In this document: positions 9,064 through 17,034 of the stretch, one piece after another | Layout of the letters: each line of letters starts with the position of its first letter | How positions within the stretch are numbered: position 1 is the stretch's first letter | Assembly (NCBI GenBank): GCA_905480545.1 | Contig: CAJQQR010000130.1 | Coordinates: 1-36,641 of the forward strand | Length of the DNA: 36,641 nt | Direction of reading: 5' to 3' | DNA from: an uncultured Pirellulaceae bacterium | Lineage (GTDB): Bacteria > Planctomycetota > Planctomycetia > Pirellulales > Pirellulaceae | Made by a program: the position numbers and the translations under genes | The notes under the pieces: generated by a model | Seen by the model: only the letters and a program-made list of their open reading frames with translations | The model's database searches: none | What the model was told of the DNA's origin: nothing

Positions 9064-9419
9064 GTTCTGATTTAATTCGCATGAGGCGCGGCTGGTGTAA
9101 GCCTCAAGCGACTCATCCGTTTTCATTTCGTGTCAACGAATGAATGTTTTTTGTAGCCAATTATGTCATTTGCGTGATTTTCGAAAGTAAACATTCGCCA
9201 AAAAGGCTTCAGGTCTAGGTCCGATCATCTTTGGATCCGGTTTTGCTTTCAGGAATTGGAACAATTGGGCAACGATCGATGGAGCGGACGGCTGAAGAAA
9301 TCGAAACACCGGGTAACATCTCCAATTCCTGAAGTGTTACGATGGACAACGTGATTTTTGATTTGATGTTTGGTTGGTCTTTGCAATTCAACACCTTTCT
9401 CGTTTAGAGGGAAGCCATA
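9064..9419. other. Intergenic region between the two selenoprotein genes
   Basis: No gene is seen in these 356 bases. They hold the long inverted repeat described separately (9248-9333) and presumably the promoter of the lipoprotein gene at 9420. AGAGGGA at 9409-9415 is a plausible ribosome-binding site for that gene. Confidence 0.5.
9248..9333. repeat. 13-bp perfect inverted repeat, 60-base loop
   Basis: ttcaggaattgga at 9248-9260 and its exact reverse complement tccaattcctgaa at 9321-9333 flank 60 bases, upstream of the second selenoprotein gene. It could fold as a long hairpin in a leader RNA or small RNA, or mark two operator half-sites. Confidence 0.75.
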
Positions 9420-10565
9420 ATGTTATATTTTCGCTGGGCAACGCTGTTGGGCATCGTTGTTGCGACAGGTCTCGTCGGGTGCTCCGGTAGCACTCAAGTC
9501 GCTACCAACGATCCCGAAAGCTCATCAAGTGAAACCGGAGGTCGACCGAATCGAAAAGTCGGTCCGAAACAACGCGATAGCAGTTCGGTATCGAGAGACC
9601 GGCAGCCGTCGAACTCTGGTAGCAACGCGAACTCTGGTCGCAACGCGAACGCGGGCACCGACATGGAGGGAAATCAAAACGTCAACGCTGCTCCGCAAAA
9701 CACTCGATCGACTGTCGATCGTAGCGGAAGCCAAACTAACGCTTCGAGAGGGGACAACAACGCCAGTAAACGACGGCAACCCAGCATGGGTGGCGGAGGT
9801 GCAGGGAGCAACGCTGCGGCTTCTGCTGGAAACGACAATCCAAGAAACCGAGCGGGCAACGCAGCGGGGCCAAAACCAAAAAAAACTTTAGCTAAAGCGA
9901 CGCCCACCGGAAAAAAGGGCACTAACCCTGGTGACGAGCTTCCGGAGATCAACGGCCGTGACATGGACGGAAATGCATTCAAGTTAAGCGACTACCGCGG
10001 CAAAGTAATCATGGTAGATTTTTGGGGGGATTGGTGACCGCCTTGCCGTGCGATGTACGGACACGAGCGGTCGCTCGTTAACTCAATGAAAGGTCGTCCA
10101 TTTGCCCTGTTGGGTGTGAATACCGACAAGTCACTGAAAGTTGCTAAGGCAGCAGTGAAGAAAAACGAATTGAATTGGCGATCCTGGTTTGATGGCTCGG
10201 GAGGTGACATCGTTCGGAAATTCCAGATCCGATCTTTTCCGACGATTCTTGTCTTGGATCACAATGGCTTGATTCGGTTTAAGAACATTCGGGGTTCAGC
10301 ATTGGACGCTGCGATTGAATTGTTGGTGAAGGAAGCTGAAGGTGCCGGGATGAGCGGTGAGCCTGTTGATACCGGTGAGTATCGCATTTTTAAAACCGCT
10401 GATGGAAAGCACGAGGTTGAAGCCGCTTACGTGAAATACACCAGTGGCACGACGTTCCTTAGACGCAAGGACACTAAGAAGGTTGTTGAGATTCCTTTAA
10501 AGATTTTATCGCAGGAAGACAAGGAATACGTTCGCGAAAAAATTCGTGCAAGTCGTGGTAAATGA
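9420..10565 (+). CDS. Thioredoxin-fold selenolipoprotein (UPPC active site) with SHD1-like C-terminus, read through TGA 10035-10037
   Basis: Read as one 381-residue gene, selenocysteine is residue 206. The N-terminus is a lipoprotein signal with lipobox LVGC (Cys21). Residues about 22-165 are a low-complexity Ser/Asn/Gly/Arg linker. Residues about 170-305 are the redoxin/TlpA fold: KLSDYRGKVIMVDFWGDW, then the TGA, then PPCRAMYGHERSLV, so the motif is U206-P-P-C209. The cis-proline is in SFPTILVLD (about Pro274). The C-terminus, about residues 315-381 (EYRIFKTADGKHEVEA...VEIPLKILSQEDKEYV), resembles the SHD1 domain common in planctomycete exported proteins. This is a paralogue of the gene at 7751 with different flanking domains. 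Without Sec insertion a 205-residue linker protein with no redox motif would result. Probably a membrane-anchored thiol/disulfide oxidoreductase facing the periplasm. Confidence 0.9.
10063..10078 (+). promoter_or_regulatory. SECIS-like hairpin for selenocysteine insertion at TGA 10035
   Basis: This is the same 16-base hairpin as at 8679-8694 (6-bp stem, GGTC loop), again with the loop starting 31 bases after the TGA. An 18-base block (acacgagcggtcgctcgt) is identical in both genes, while wobble bases in the codons immediately before it differ. Confidence 0.85.
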
Positions 10566-10903
10566 CTTTTCATCGCCGTACGTGAAGGGCGGAAAACGGA
10601 ATGGAAAAATAAGACCTGTTTGCTTCACTGGAGGGATACGATTTGGGCCTGAAAAGAAGAGCGAGAGAAGATTGTGCATGTGATTGATCATTAGAGTCTA
10701 ATTGGTTTTATTAGAGCACGATCGTCTCGTTTAATGGCAAGCTGGTTAAGGCCATATTTCATTGTGGAATGGGACATGGCCTGCTTCATTTGGGTTGATA
10801 ATTGTCAGGAAACGCTTTTGAACAAAATGAGAAGATTTTCATTGCACTCCTGAACCCATATAATGGGGGCAAAGAAAACATCGCTCACCTCACCAAAACT
10901 GCA
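10566..10903. other. Intergenic region with the oxidoreductase promoter
   Basis: No gene is seen in these 338 bases. The open frame of the next gene extends back to a TTG at 10802, but those residues precede a clear Tat signal starting at 10904 and overlap a candidate promoter, so they are taken as leader. Confidence 0.5.
10836..10864 (+). promoter_or_regulatory. Candidate promoter for the Gfo/Idh/MocA oxidoreductase gene
   Basis: A perfect TATAAT at 10859-10864 is preceded at 17 bases by TTTTCA (10836-10841, 4 of 6 to consensus). It would start transcription near 10871, 33 bases before the ATG at 10904. Confidence 0.45.
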
Positions 10904-12157
10904 ATGATCCAACGTCGAAAATTTCTTGCTTCATCCGCGCTGATTCCCTACTTCTATTCTGCTGTTCCCAGCTGGGCTCAGAATACTATCAGCCCCAATG
11001 ATCGACCGAACGTGGGAGCAATTGGTTTGGGTGGACGCGGAAGTGGAATTGCAAAAAACGCGTCCGCATTTGGCGAGATTGTTGCTCGCTGCGATGTTGA
11101 CACTAAACATCTGGGTGGCGAACCGGACAATAAAACGCGTTTCACTGACTATCGAAAACTGCTCGAGCAAAATGAGATCGACGTTGTCACGATCGGGACT
11201 CCAGATCATTGGCATGTCAAAATTGCAATCGAAGCGATGCAGGCTGGCAAAGACGTTTACTGTGAAAAGCCACTGACGTTAACGATCGACGAAGGAAAGC
11301 AAATTTGCGAGGCGGTACGAAAGACCGGTCGCGTTTTGCAAGTTGGAACCCAGCAACGAAGCGAATTTAAACAGTATTTTCTGCAAGCGATTGCAATGAT
11401 TCGTGACGGCCGTCTCGGCAAACTAAAGAAAGTCGTTGCATCGACCGGCGGCGGCCAAACCGGAGGCCCATTCAAAACGGCACCGATCCCGAAAACTCTT
11501 GATTGGAACATGTGGCTAGGGCAAGCACCGATGACCGACTACATTCCTGAGCGAGTTCATGCAAATTTCCGTTGGTGGCGTGAGTATGCAGGTGGCCAAA
11601 TGACCGATTGGGGTGCTCATCATGTCGATATTTCCTTGTGGGCGATTGGGATTCCGGAGGCTGGCCGCATAACAATCGATGGTAAAGGAATCGTGCCCAA
11701 CGTCAAAAACGGCTACAACATGCCGGCTCAATTTGATGTCGAGGTTCGTATGCCCGGCGGATTGCCCCTTCAACTCATCACCGGCATTCGGCAAGGAATT
11801 CGATTTGAGGGAACCAAAGGAAACATGTTCGTCAATCGTGGCGGCATCTACGGAAAACCGGTCGATCAATTGAAAGACTCACCGCTGCAAGCCGATGCGA
11901 TCCAGAAAGTTTATGGTGGAAAAACACCGGGTAACCACATGGGTAATTTCTTTGAATGTGTAAAGTCGCGGGAGTTACCAGTCTCCGACGTTTATAGTCA
12001 TCATCGTGCGGTAACGATTCTCCATTTAGCAAACCTTTCTATTTTGCTTGGGCGGAAATTGACATGGGATTTGGCAACCGAGCAGATCATTGGAGATGAT
12101 AAAGCGAACCGGCATCAAAAGCGTGAGCCACGCAAGGGATTTGAGGTTGTGGTGTAA
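10904..12157 (+). CDS. Tat-exported Gfo/Idh/MocA-family oxidoreductase
   Basis: This 417-residue NAD(P)-dependent sugar dehydrogenase-like protein starts with a Tat signal (MIQRRKFLASSALIP...). A Rossmann motif follows (VGAIGLGGRGSGIAKNA), then TPDHWHVKIAIEAMQAGKDVYCEKPLT, which contains the family EKP lysine. A C-terminal alpha/beta substrate domain includes WREYAGGQMTDWGAHHVDI. The family oxidises or reduces sugar hydroxyls, and exported members may carry a tightly held cofactor. The substrate is not identifiable. ATG 10904 was chosen because the Tat signal begins exactly there. There is no clear Shine-Dalgarno site. Confidence 0.92.
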   Translation: MIQRRKFLASSALIPYFYSAVPSWAQNTISPNDRPNVGAIGLGGRGSGIAKNASAFGEIVARCDVDTKHLGGEPDNKTRFTDYRKLLEQNEIDVVTIGTPDHWHVKIAIEAMQAGKDVYCEKPLTLTIDEGKQICEAVRKTGRVLQVGTQQRSEFKQYFLQAIAMIRDGRLGKLKKVVASTGGGQTGGPFKTAPIPKTLDWNMWLGQAPMTDYIPERVHANFRWWREYAGGQMTDWGAHHVDISLWAIGIPEAGRITIDGKGIVPNVKNGYNMPAQFDVEVRMPGGLPLQLITGIRQGIRFEGTKGNMFVNRGGIYGKPVDQLKDSPLQADAIQKVYGGKTPGNHMGNFFECVKSRELPVSDVYSHHRAVTILHLANLSILLGRKLTWDLATEQIIGDDKANRHQKREPRKGFEVVV

Positions 12158-12604
12158 TGGCGTTTGCGTCGTGGTCCAATCGTTGGTGATAGAATGGTCA
12201 CGATACACACCCAAGGTGCTCGGGGCGTTTCACCGTTGGATTCAAAACCATTCCTCCACTACCTGTTCGACTTCTTTTTGGAAATCGGATTTGGCGGCAG
12301 GCGCAAACCCCAGGCGTTGATGAGGGGGGCGATCCGTCCAGCCTTTCAAACCGCTCCGTTGATTTGCCGGCAATTCAGTTTGGTGAAATTTCACGTGATT
12401 GTAGCGTCAACTTTTAGCAGACTGGATTGACGATTTACCCACTGGAGACTTGCATAAACCAAACAACATTTTGAATTCCAGTTCCAATCGGCAGAAAGCG
12501 TTCAGGTTTCATGTAAAGGAGGGTGCGTTGTTGTGATAATGCATCTAAAATAGCGAGCTGACGCTGGGTAACTAAGTTGAATTAGGGAAATTCAGAAATT
12601 GAAT
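12158..12604. other. Intergenic region, no gene seen
   Basis: Short open frames here (for example 12164-12430 on plus) show no recognisable family features. Near the end, TGTGATAAT at 12532-12540 resembles an extended -10 element about 65 bases before the cytochrome gene, but no good -35 element accompanies it. Confidence 0.4.
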
Positions 12605-15373
12605 ATGAGAACTCTTTTTTGGGGCTTTGTGTTGTGTGTGCAGGCTCCGTTTATTCAAACGCTCGCTGCACAGGAACGAAATGCGATTGAGAATGCGATG
12701 TTCCCGGCGATCGAATCCAGTCAGCTTAGCGAAACGTTGAAGGGGCGAGTCCTGGTCGAGGAACAAAATTGCGTTGCCTGCCATTCAACGGCTTCTGTCT
12801 CATTGCAAACGGACTCAAAAAAGTCTCCTCGGCTTTCAGGAATCGGAAAACGAGCCAATCCGTATTACATCGAGCGATTTATTCGCTCGCCGCATGACGT
12901 CAAACCGGGAACGTCAATGCCAAATATAATGTCGCACTTGGACGATAACGAGAGTGTCTCGGCTGCTAATGAAATCACGCACTTCTTGTTTTCGCTGAGT
13001 GAATCGCCATTTGAACTAAATGTTCCCGATTCGGTTGCTGCTGAAAAGGGACGGGGCCTTTTTCACACAGTTGGTTGCGTTGCTTGTCATTCGCCGCGGG
13101 ATGATTCCGGAAAAGAATTGCTGGCGACGACATCAACTCCGCTGGGTGAATTGAAGGATAAATACAACGTCAAAAGCCTGACGGAGTTTCTCGCAAACCC
13201 GCACCAAGTTCGCCCGTCCGGCCGCATGCCCAGTTTGAATTTGCCGCGGCGTGACTATGAGCGGATTGCACATTACCTGCTTCGAGAGACCAAAGTGCCT
13301 GGACACTTGAAATACACGATGCTCAAGGGGCGCGTCTGGGAGGGGCTTGAAGTCAACGTTGAGAGAGAAAAAGCAGGGCACGTTGATGATTTTGATCTGG
13401 CGAAACTTGGCCGGCTCCAGCAGAACTCGGCGATCATCTACGAAGGGTTCTTGAATAGTAAACTCCCCGGAACGGCAAAGTTTTTCCTGGAAATGAACGG
13501 CGGAGAGTTGTGGATCAATGAAAAGAAGGTGGTCAATCTTGAGCCCAGTTCTCGGCGGGGTGTCAAAAAAGCGAGTGGCGAAACGGAGTTGGTTGCTGGC
13601 TGGAACAAGCTTAAGTTCATTTATATTCATGCCGGTAAAGAACCAAAACTCAGTTTTGAAATGTCCGGTCCAATCGGCAAACGAAGTGCGGTCCCATCAT
13701 CGATTCTTTCGATTTCGACCGAGCCGATCGAACCGTTTATTCCCTACAAAATTGACTCGGATAAAGTGGAAGATGGAAAACGACAATTCGTGAATCTCGG
13801 TTGCGTGAACTGTCACGACGATGTGAAAAACAAGATTTCCAATGAGCTTCAGCTTGGAATCAAAAAGCGAGCGTCAATCTCGAAACTGAGTGTTTCGGTA
13901 GTCGACGGATCAAACGGCTGTTTAAGCGATCAGGTTGGCCAATGGCCACAATTCGCTTTGTCAGCTTCACAAAAGACCTTGATCAAGGACGCGATTCCAA
14001 AATTGGAATCAAGCGAGCTTGGTCACCAACAAATCGTCAATAAATCTCTCATCACGTTTAATTGCCTTGCATGCCACGATCGGAAAGAACTTGGTGGCGT
14101 TCCGGTCGACCGAAATCAATTTTTTGTTGGAAACAGAACCGAGCTGGGAAATGAGGGACGCATTCCGCCGCCACTTACTTTGGTTGGCGCGAAGCTGCAG
14201 AAGTCCTGGATTTCTGAAGTGATGCTACGCGGTCAGCGGCAACGAGAGTACTTGGCGACCAAGATGCCTCAGTTTGGCGAGGCAAACGTTGGGCACCTGG
14301 TTGATATGTTTGAAAAAGTGGACTCCATCGAACCGGTTGCGTTTGAAAAAATTGAGGACCTTGAAAAGGTAAAACAAGCAGGCAACATGTTGATTGGTAC
14401 AACTGGTTTTAGTTGCATTGCATGCCATGATTTTAACGGTCAAAAAGCAGCCGGCCCCGGTGCGTTGGAGTTGATTCACACAACCAGTCGAGTAAAGAAA
14501 GATTGGTTTTACGAATTTATGCTCAAACCGAATCGATTCCGGAAAGGAACGATCATGCCAAGTTCATGGCCGGGCGGCCATGTTTTTATGGAAGACGTTT
14601 TAGGCGGCGATGCCAAAAAGCAGATCGAATCGCTCTGGGTGTACCTCGAAGACGGACAACGGGCCAAAAATCCGATCGGATTATCGCGGAAGTCTCCCGA
14701 ATTGCGAGTGACCGACGAAGCAGTGATTTGCCGCGGGCGCGGAACCGCCGGATATCGTGGCTTGGCGGTCGGTTATCCGGAACGAGTCAGTATCGCTTTT
14801 GATACACAGGAAGTGAACCTTCGCCTGCTCTGGAAAGGTGAATTCACCACGGTTGATAACGGCCGGTTCTTTGCCCGTGGTCGTGATCGAGTTTCATTCC
14901 CTCAGGGCATACCGTTTCATCGCTTAAAATCGCTTGACGATAATTGGCCTTATAAGCGGAAAACCGATTACACGTTTCCGCAGGATCAGGGTTACCGATT
15001 CGGTGGTTACACTCTTGATCAATTAAAACGTCCGACATTTTTCTATGAATATGGTGAGGTCAAAGTGAGCGATTTTTTTGAGGATCGGCTTGATGATCAA
15101 AAAAATGCCTTCTTCAAACGCACGATGACATTCGACGTTCCTGAGTCACAGGAAGAATTTTACTTTCGTGCGGCGTCAGGATCGATTGTCAACAAAACCG
15201 CAGAGGCTTTATATAAAATCGATCGGCTTGTCTTGAGTTACAAAATTGAAAATGATGCAGGAAAGAAAACGGCCGACCGAGGTGTGATTCGTCAGGGTGA
15301 ACCAAACGAATTACTCATTCCGCTGAAACTTCAAAAGGGAAAAACGATTTTGACATTGGAGTACAAATGGTAA
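12605..15373 (+). CDS. Exported multiheme cytochrome with five CxxCH motifs and a PA14-like domain
   Basis: The 922-residue protein has a signal peptide (MRTLFWGFVLCVQAPFIQTLAAQ). Five CxxCH heme-attachment motifs have their first cysteine at residues 56 (CVACH), 158 (CVACH), 400 (CVNCH), 487 (CLACH) and 604 (CIACH). Each sits in a cytochrome-c-like segment with later methionine ligand candidates such as GTSMP, SGRMP, TKMP and GTIMP. Residues about 235-360 form a beta-rich PA14-like module that is probably carbohydrate-binding. The C-terminal ~230 residues are beta-rich and unrecognised. It likely carries electrons in the periplasm. The stop overlaps the ATG of the next gene by 7 bases, so translation of the two is coupled and the next protein is a plausible electron donor. 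ATG 12605 is preferred to TTG 12599. Confidence 0.87.
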   Translation: MRTLFWGFVLCVQAPFIQTLAAQERNAIENAMFPAIESSQLSETLKGRVLVEEQNCVACHSTASVSLQTDSKKSPRLSGIGKRANPYYIERFIRSPHDVKPGTSMPNIMSHLDDNESVSAANEITHFLFSLSESPFELNVPDSVAAEKGRGLFHTVGCVACHSPRDDSGKELLATTSTPLGELKDKYNVKSLTEFLANPHQVRPSGRMPSLNLPRRDYERIAHYLLRETKVPGHLKYTMLKGRVWEGLEVNVEREKAGHVDDFDLAKLGRLQQNSAIIYEGFLNSKLPGTAKFFLEMNGGELWINEKKVVNLEPSSRRGVKKASGETELVAGWNKLKFIYIHAGKEPKLSFEMSGPIGKRSAVPSSILSISTEPIEPFIPYKIDSDKVEDGKRQFVNLGCVNCHDDVKNKISNELQLGIKKRASISKLSVSVVDGSNGCLSDQVGQWPQFALSASQKTLIKDAIPKLESSELGHQQIVNKSLITFNCLACHDRKELGGVPVDRNQFFVGNRTELGNEGRIPPPLTLVGAKLQKSWISEVMLRGQRQREYLATKMPQFGEANVGHLVDMFEKVDSIEPVAFEKIEDLEKVKQAGNMLIGTTGFSCIACHDFNGQKAAGPGALELIHTTSRVKKDWFYEFMLKPNRFRKGTIMPSSWPGGHVFMEDVLGGDAKKQIESLWVYLEDGQRAKNPIGLSRKSPELRVTDEAVICRGRGTAGYRGLAVGYPERVSIAFDTQEVNLRLLWKGEFTTVDNGRFFARGRDRVSFPQGIPFHRLKSLDDNWPYKRKTDYTFPQDQGYRFGGYTLDQLKRPTFFYEYGEVKVSDFFEDRLDDQKNAFFKRTMTFDVPESQEEFYFRAASGSIVNKTAEALYKIDRLVLSYKIENDAGKKTADRGVIRQGEPNELLIPLKLQKGKTILTLEYKW

Positions 15374-16929
15374 CGACAAATAAAACGATGCGAATGCAAA
15401 CGCGAATTTTGCTCCTGTTATCAATCTGCTTCCACATGGCTGTTTTTGCGTGGCCAGATCTTGCCGTTTCTGGTTTCGCAGCGGACGAAGACTTGGGTGC
15501 GATGTGGGGGACGGCTAAGGAAGAAGAAAAGTATTACAAGCTGGTCCAGATCCCCATTCCTGATCATGTACCGCTAAAAGTCGGCAGTTTCGATGTGTTG
15601 CCTGACGGTCGCTTGGTTGCGGGAACTCGAAAAGGTGACGTTTACTTCATCGACGGTGCGTTCGATGAAGTACCTAATCCGAAATTTCACCTTTTTGCCA
15701 GTGGGCAAGATGAAATCTTTGGTGTCGCTCATAAAGATGGTGATATTGTGATCACGCAATTTGCCGAGGTTACGCGGATTTCTGATACGGATAAGGATGG
15801 CGTTGCTGACCGTTATACAACGCTAAGTAATAGTTGGGGATACGAAGAAGGGCATGAATTTGCGTTTGGATCGAAACACGATCCCGAAGGAAACATATGG
15901 GTCGCGCTAGGACTCTCAGGTTCCTATAATTCCAACCAGTTGTTTCGTGGTTGGTGTTTGAAAATCACGCCGGATGGAAAGACGATTCCGATTTGCAGCG
16001 GATTAAGAAGTCCCGCAGGCGTTGGCCCCAATCACGAGGGAGTTATGTTCTGCGTCGAAAGCCAAGGACCGTGGAATGGTTCGTGCTCGCTAAAGCACCT
16101 TAAGCCGGGCGGATTTCTGGGACATCCGGCAAGTTATAACTGGTATCCGTTTGTAAAAAGCATGGATGCTCCAAGCGTGAAGCCGAATCCCAATTCACGC
16201 ATCGCGATCGAAAAGAAAAGGGTAAAGGAATTGGTTCCGCCTGCGATTTTGTTTCCTTACATTAAAATGGGACGTTCCATCTCCGGGTTTCGGTTAAATC
16301 AAACGAAGGGGAAATTCGGTCCTTTTGAAAATCAGATCTTTCTGGGGGATTACACGTTGAGCGTGATCCTGCGAGCGACTACCGAAGAAGTGAATGGAGT
16401 TTGGCAGGGAGCATGCTATCCGTTCCGTGAAGGGCTTTCGACCGGAATCATGCACGTTGAGTTTTCGCCCAAGGGGCAATTGTTAGCTGGCGGTTTTACG
16501 ACCAATTCCCAATGGCCCGTTCGTGGAAAAGAGCCGTTCGCTGTCGATCGACTTGATTGGACTGGTCTCACGCCATTTGAAATGAAGGAGATCAACATTC
16601 GGAAAGATGGTTTTGTGATTAACTTTACAAAGCCGGTGAATCCAGTCGTTGCAGCAAAGCTCAGCACCTACAACTTAACGACATACACGCACATCTACGC
16701 CGGATTTTACGGCAGTCCAGAAGTCGATCACACCACGCCAAAAGTGACAAAAGCGGAAGTGTCAGACGACCGACTTTCTGTGCGGATTTACGTCGATAAA
16801 ATCATGGAAGGACATATTCACGATTTTGATCTGGCAAAGATGAAGTCGGAAGAGAACGGGGATTTACTGCACAAGAAAGCCTATTACACCGTTAACGAAA
16901 TTCCAAAGTCGGACGCAGGGGAAAAGTAG
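15367..16929 (+). CDS. Secreted beta-propeller protein, PQQ/sorbosone-dehydrogenase-like
   Basis: This 520-residue exported protein (signal around residues 10-38, ending ...SGFAAD) has repeated propeller strands such as VGSFDVLPDGRLVAGTRKGDVYFIDG, FGVAHKDGDIVITQFAEVTRISDTDKDGVADRY and GSKHDPEGNIWVALGL. This is the pattern of planctomycete and Verrucomicrobia propellers related to soluble glucose/sorbosone dehydrogenases. DTDKDGVAD resembles a calcium-binding loop. It starts inside the last codons of the five-CxxCH cytochrome gene (ATGGTAA overlap). In related proteins the propeller and cytochrome are often fused, which supports a joint redox function. PQQ binding itself cannot be shown from the sequence. 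In-frame ATGs at 15388 and 15394 are possible alternative starts. Confidence 0.82.
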   Translation: MVTTNKTMRMQTRILLLLSICFHMAVFAWPDLAVSGFAADEDLGAMWGTAKEEEKYYKLVQIPIPDHVPLKVGSFDVLPDGRLVAGTRKGDVYFIDGAFDEVPNPKFHLFASGQDEIFGVAHKDGDIVITQFAEVTRISDTDKDGVADRYTTLSNSWGYEEGHEFAFGSKHDPEGNIWVALGLSGSYNSNQLFRGWCLKITPDGKTIPICSGLRSPAGVGPNHEGVMFCVESQGPWNGSCSLKHLKPGGFLGHPASYNWYPFVKSMDAPSVKPNPNSRIAIEKKRVKELVPPAILFPYIKMGRSISGFRLNQTKGKFGPFENQIFLGDYTLSVILRATTEEVNGVWQGACYPFREGLSTGIMHVEFSPKGQLLAGGFTTNSQWPVRGKEPFAVDRLDWTGLTPFEMKEINIRKDGFVINFTKPVNPVVAAKLSTYNLTTYTHIYAGFYGSPEVDHTTPKVTKAEVSDDRLSVRIYVDKIMEGHIHDFDLAKMKSEENGDLLHKKAYYTVNEIPKSDAGEK

Positions 16930-17034
16930 GTCGAAACAAACGTGATGGCGGTCCTTTGCTCATCGAAAAAATTCGTCACGATTGAAAGGGATCGCAAAGC
17001 CGGTCGGTTTCCAACCATAAAAGATTAAAGCCAA

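Noticed and set aside
10035-10037. Sequencing error explaining the second TGA
   Set aside because: It would have to hit the same codon position as in the other gene and leave the same hairpin at the same spacing.
12158-12604. Possible small gene or RNA before the cytochrome gene
   Set aside because: No cloverleaf, stable hairpin or conserved protein pattern could be found by eye.
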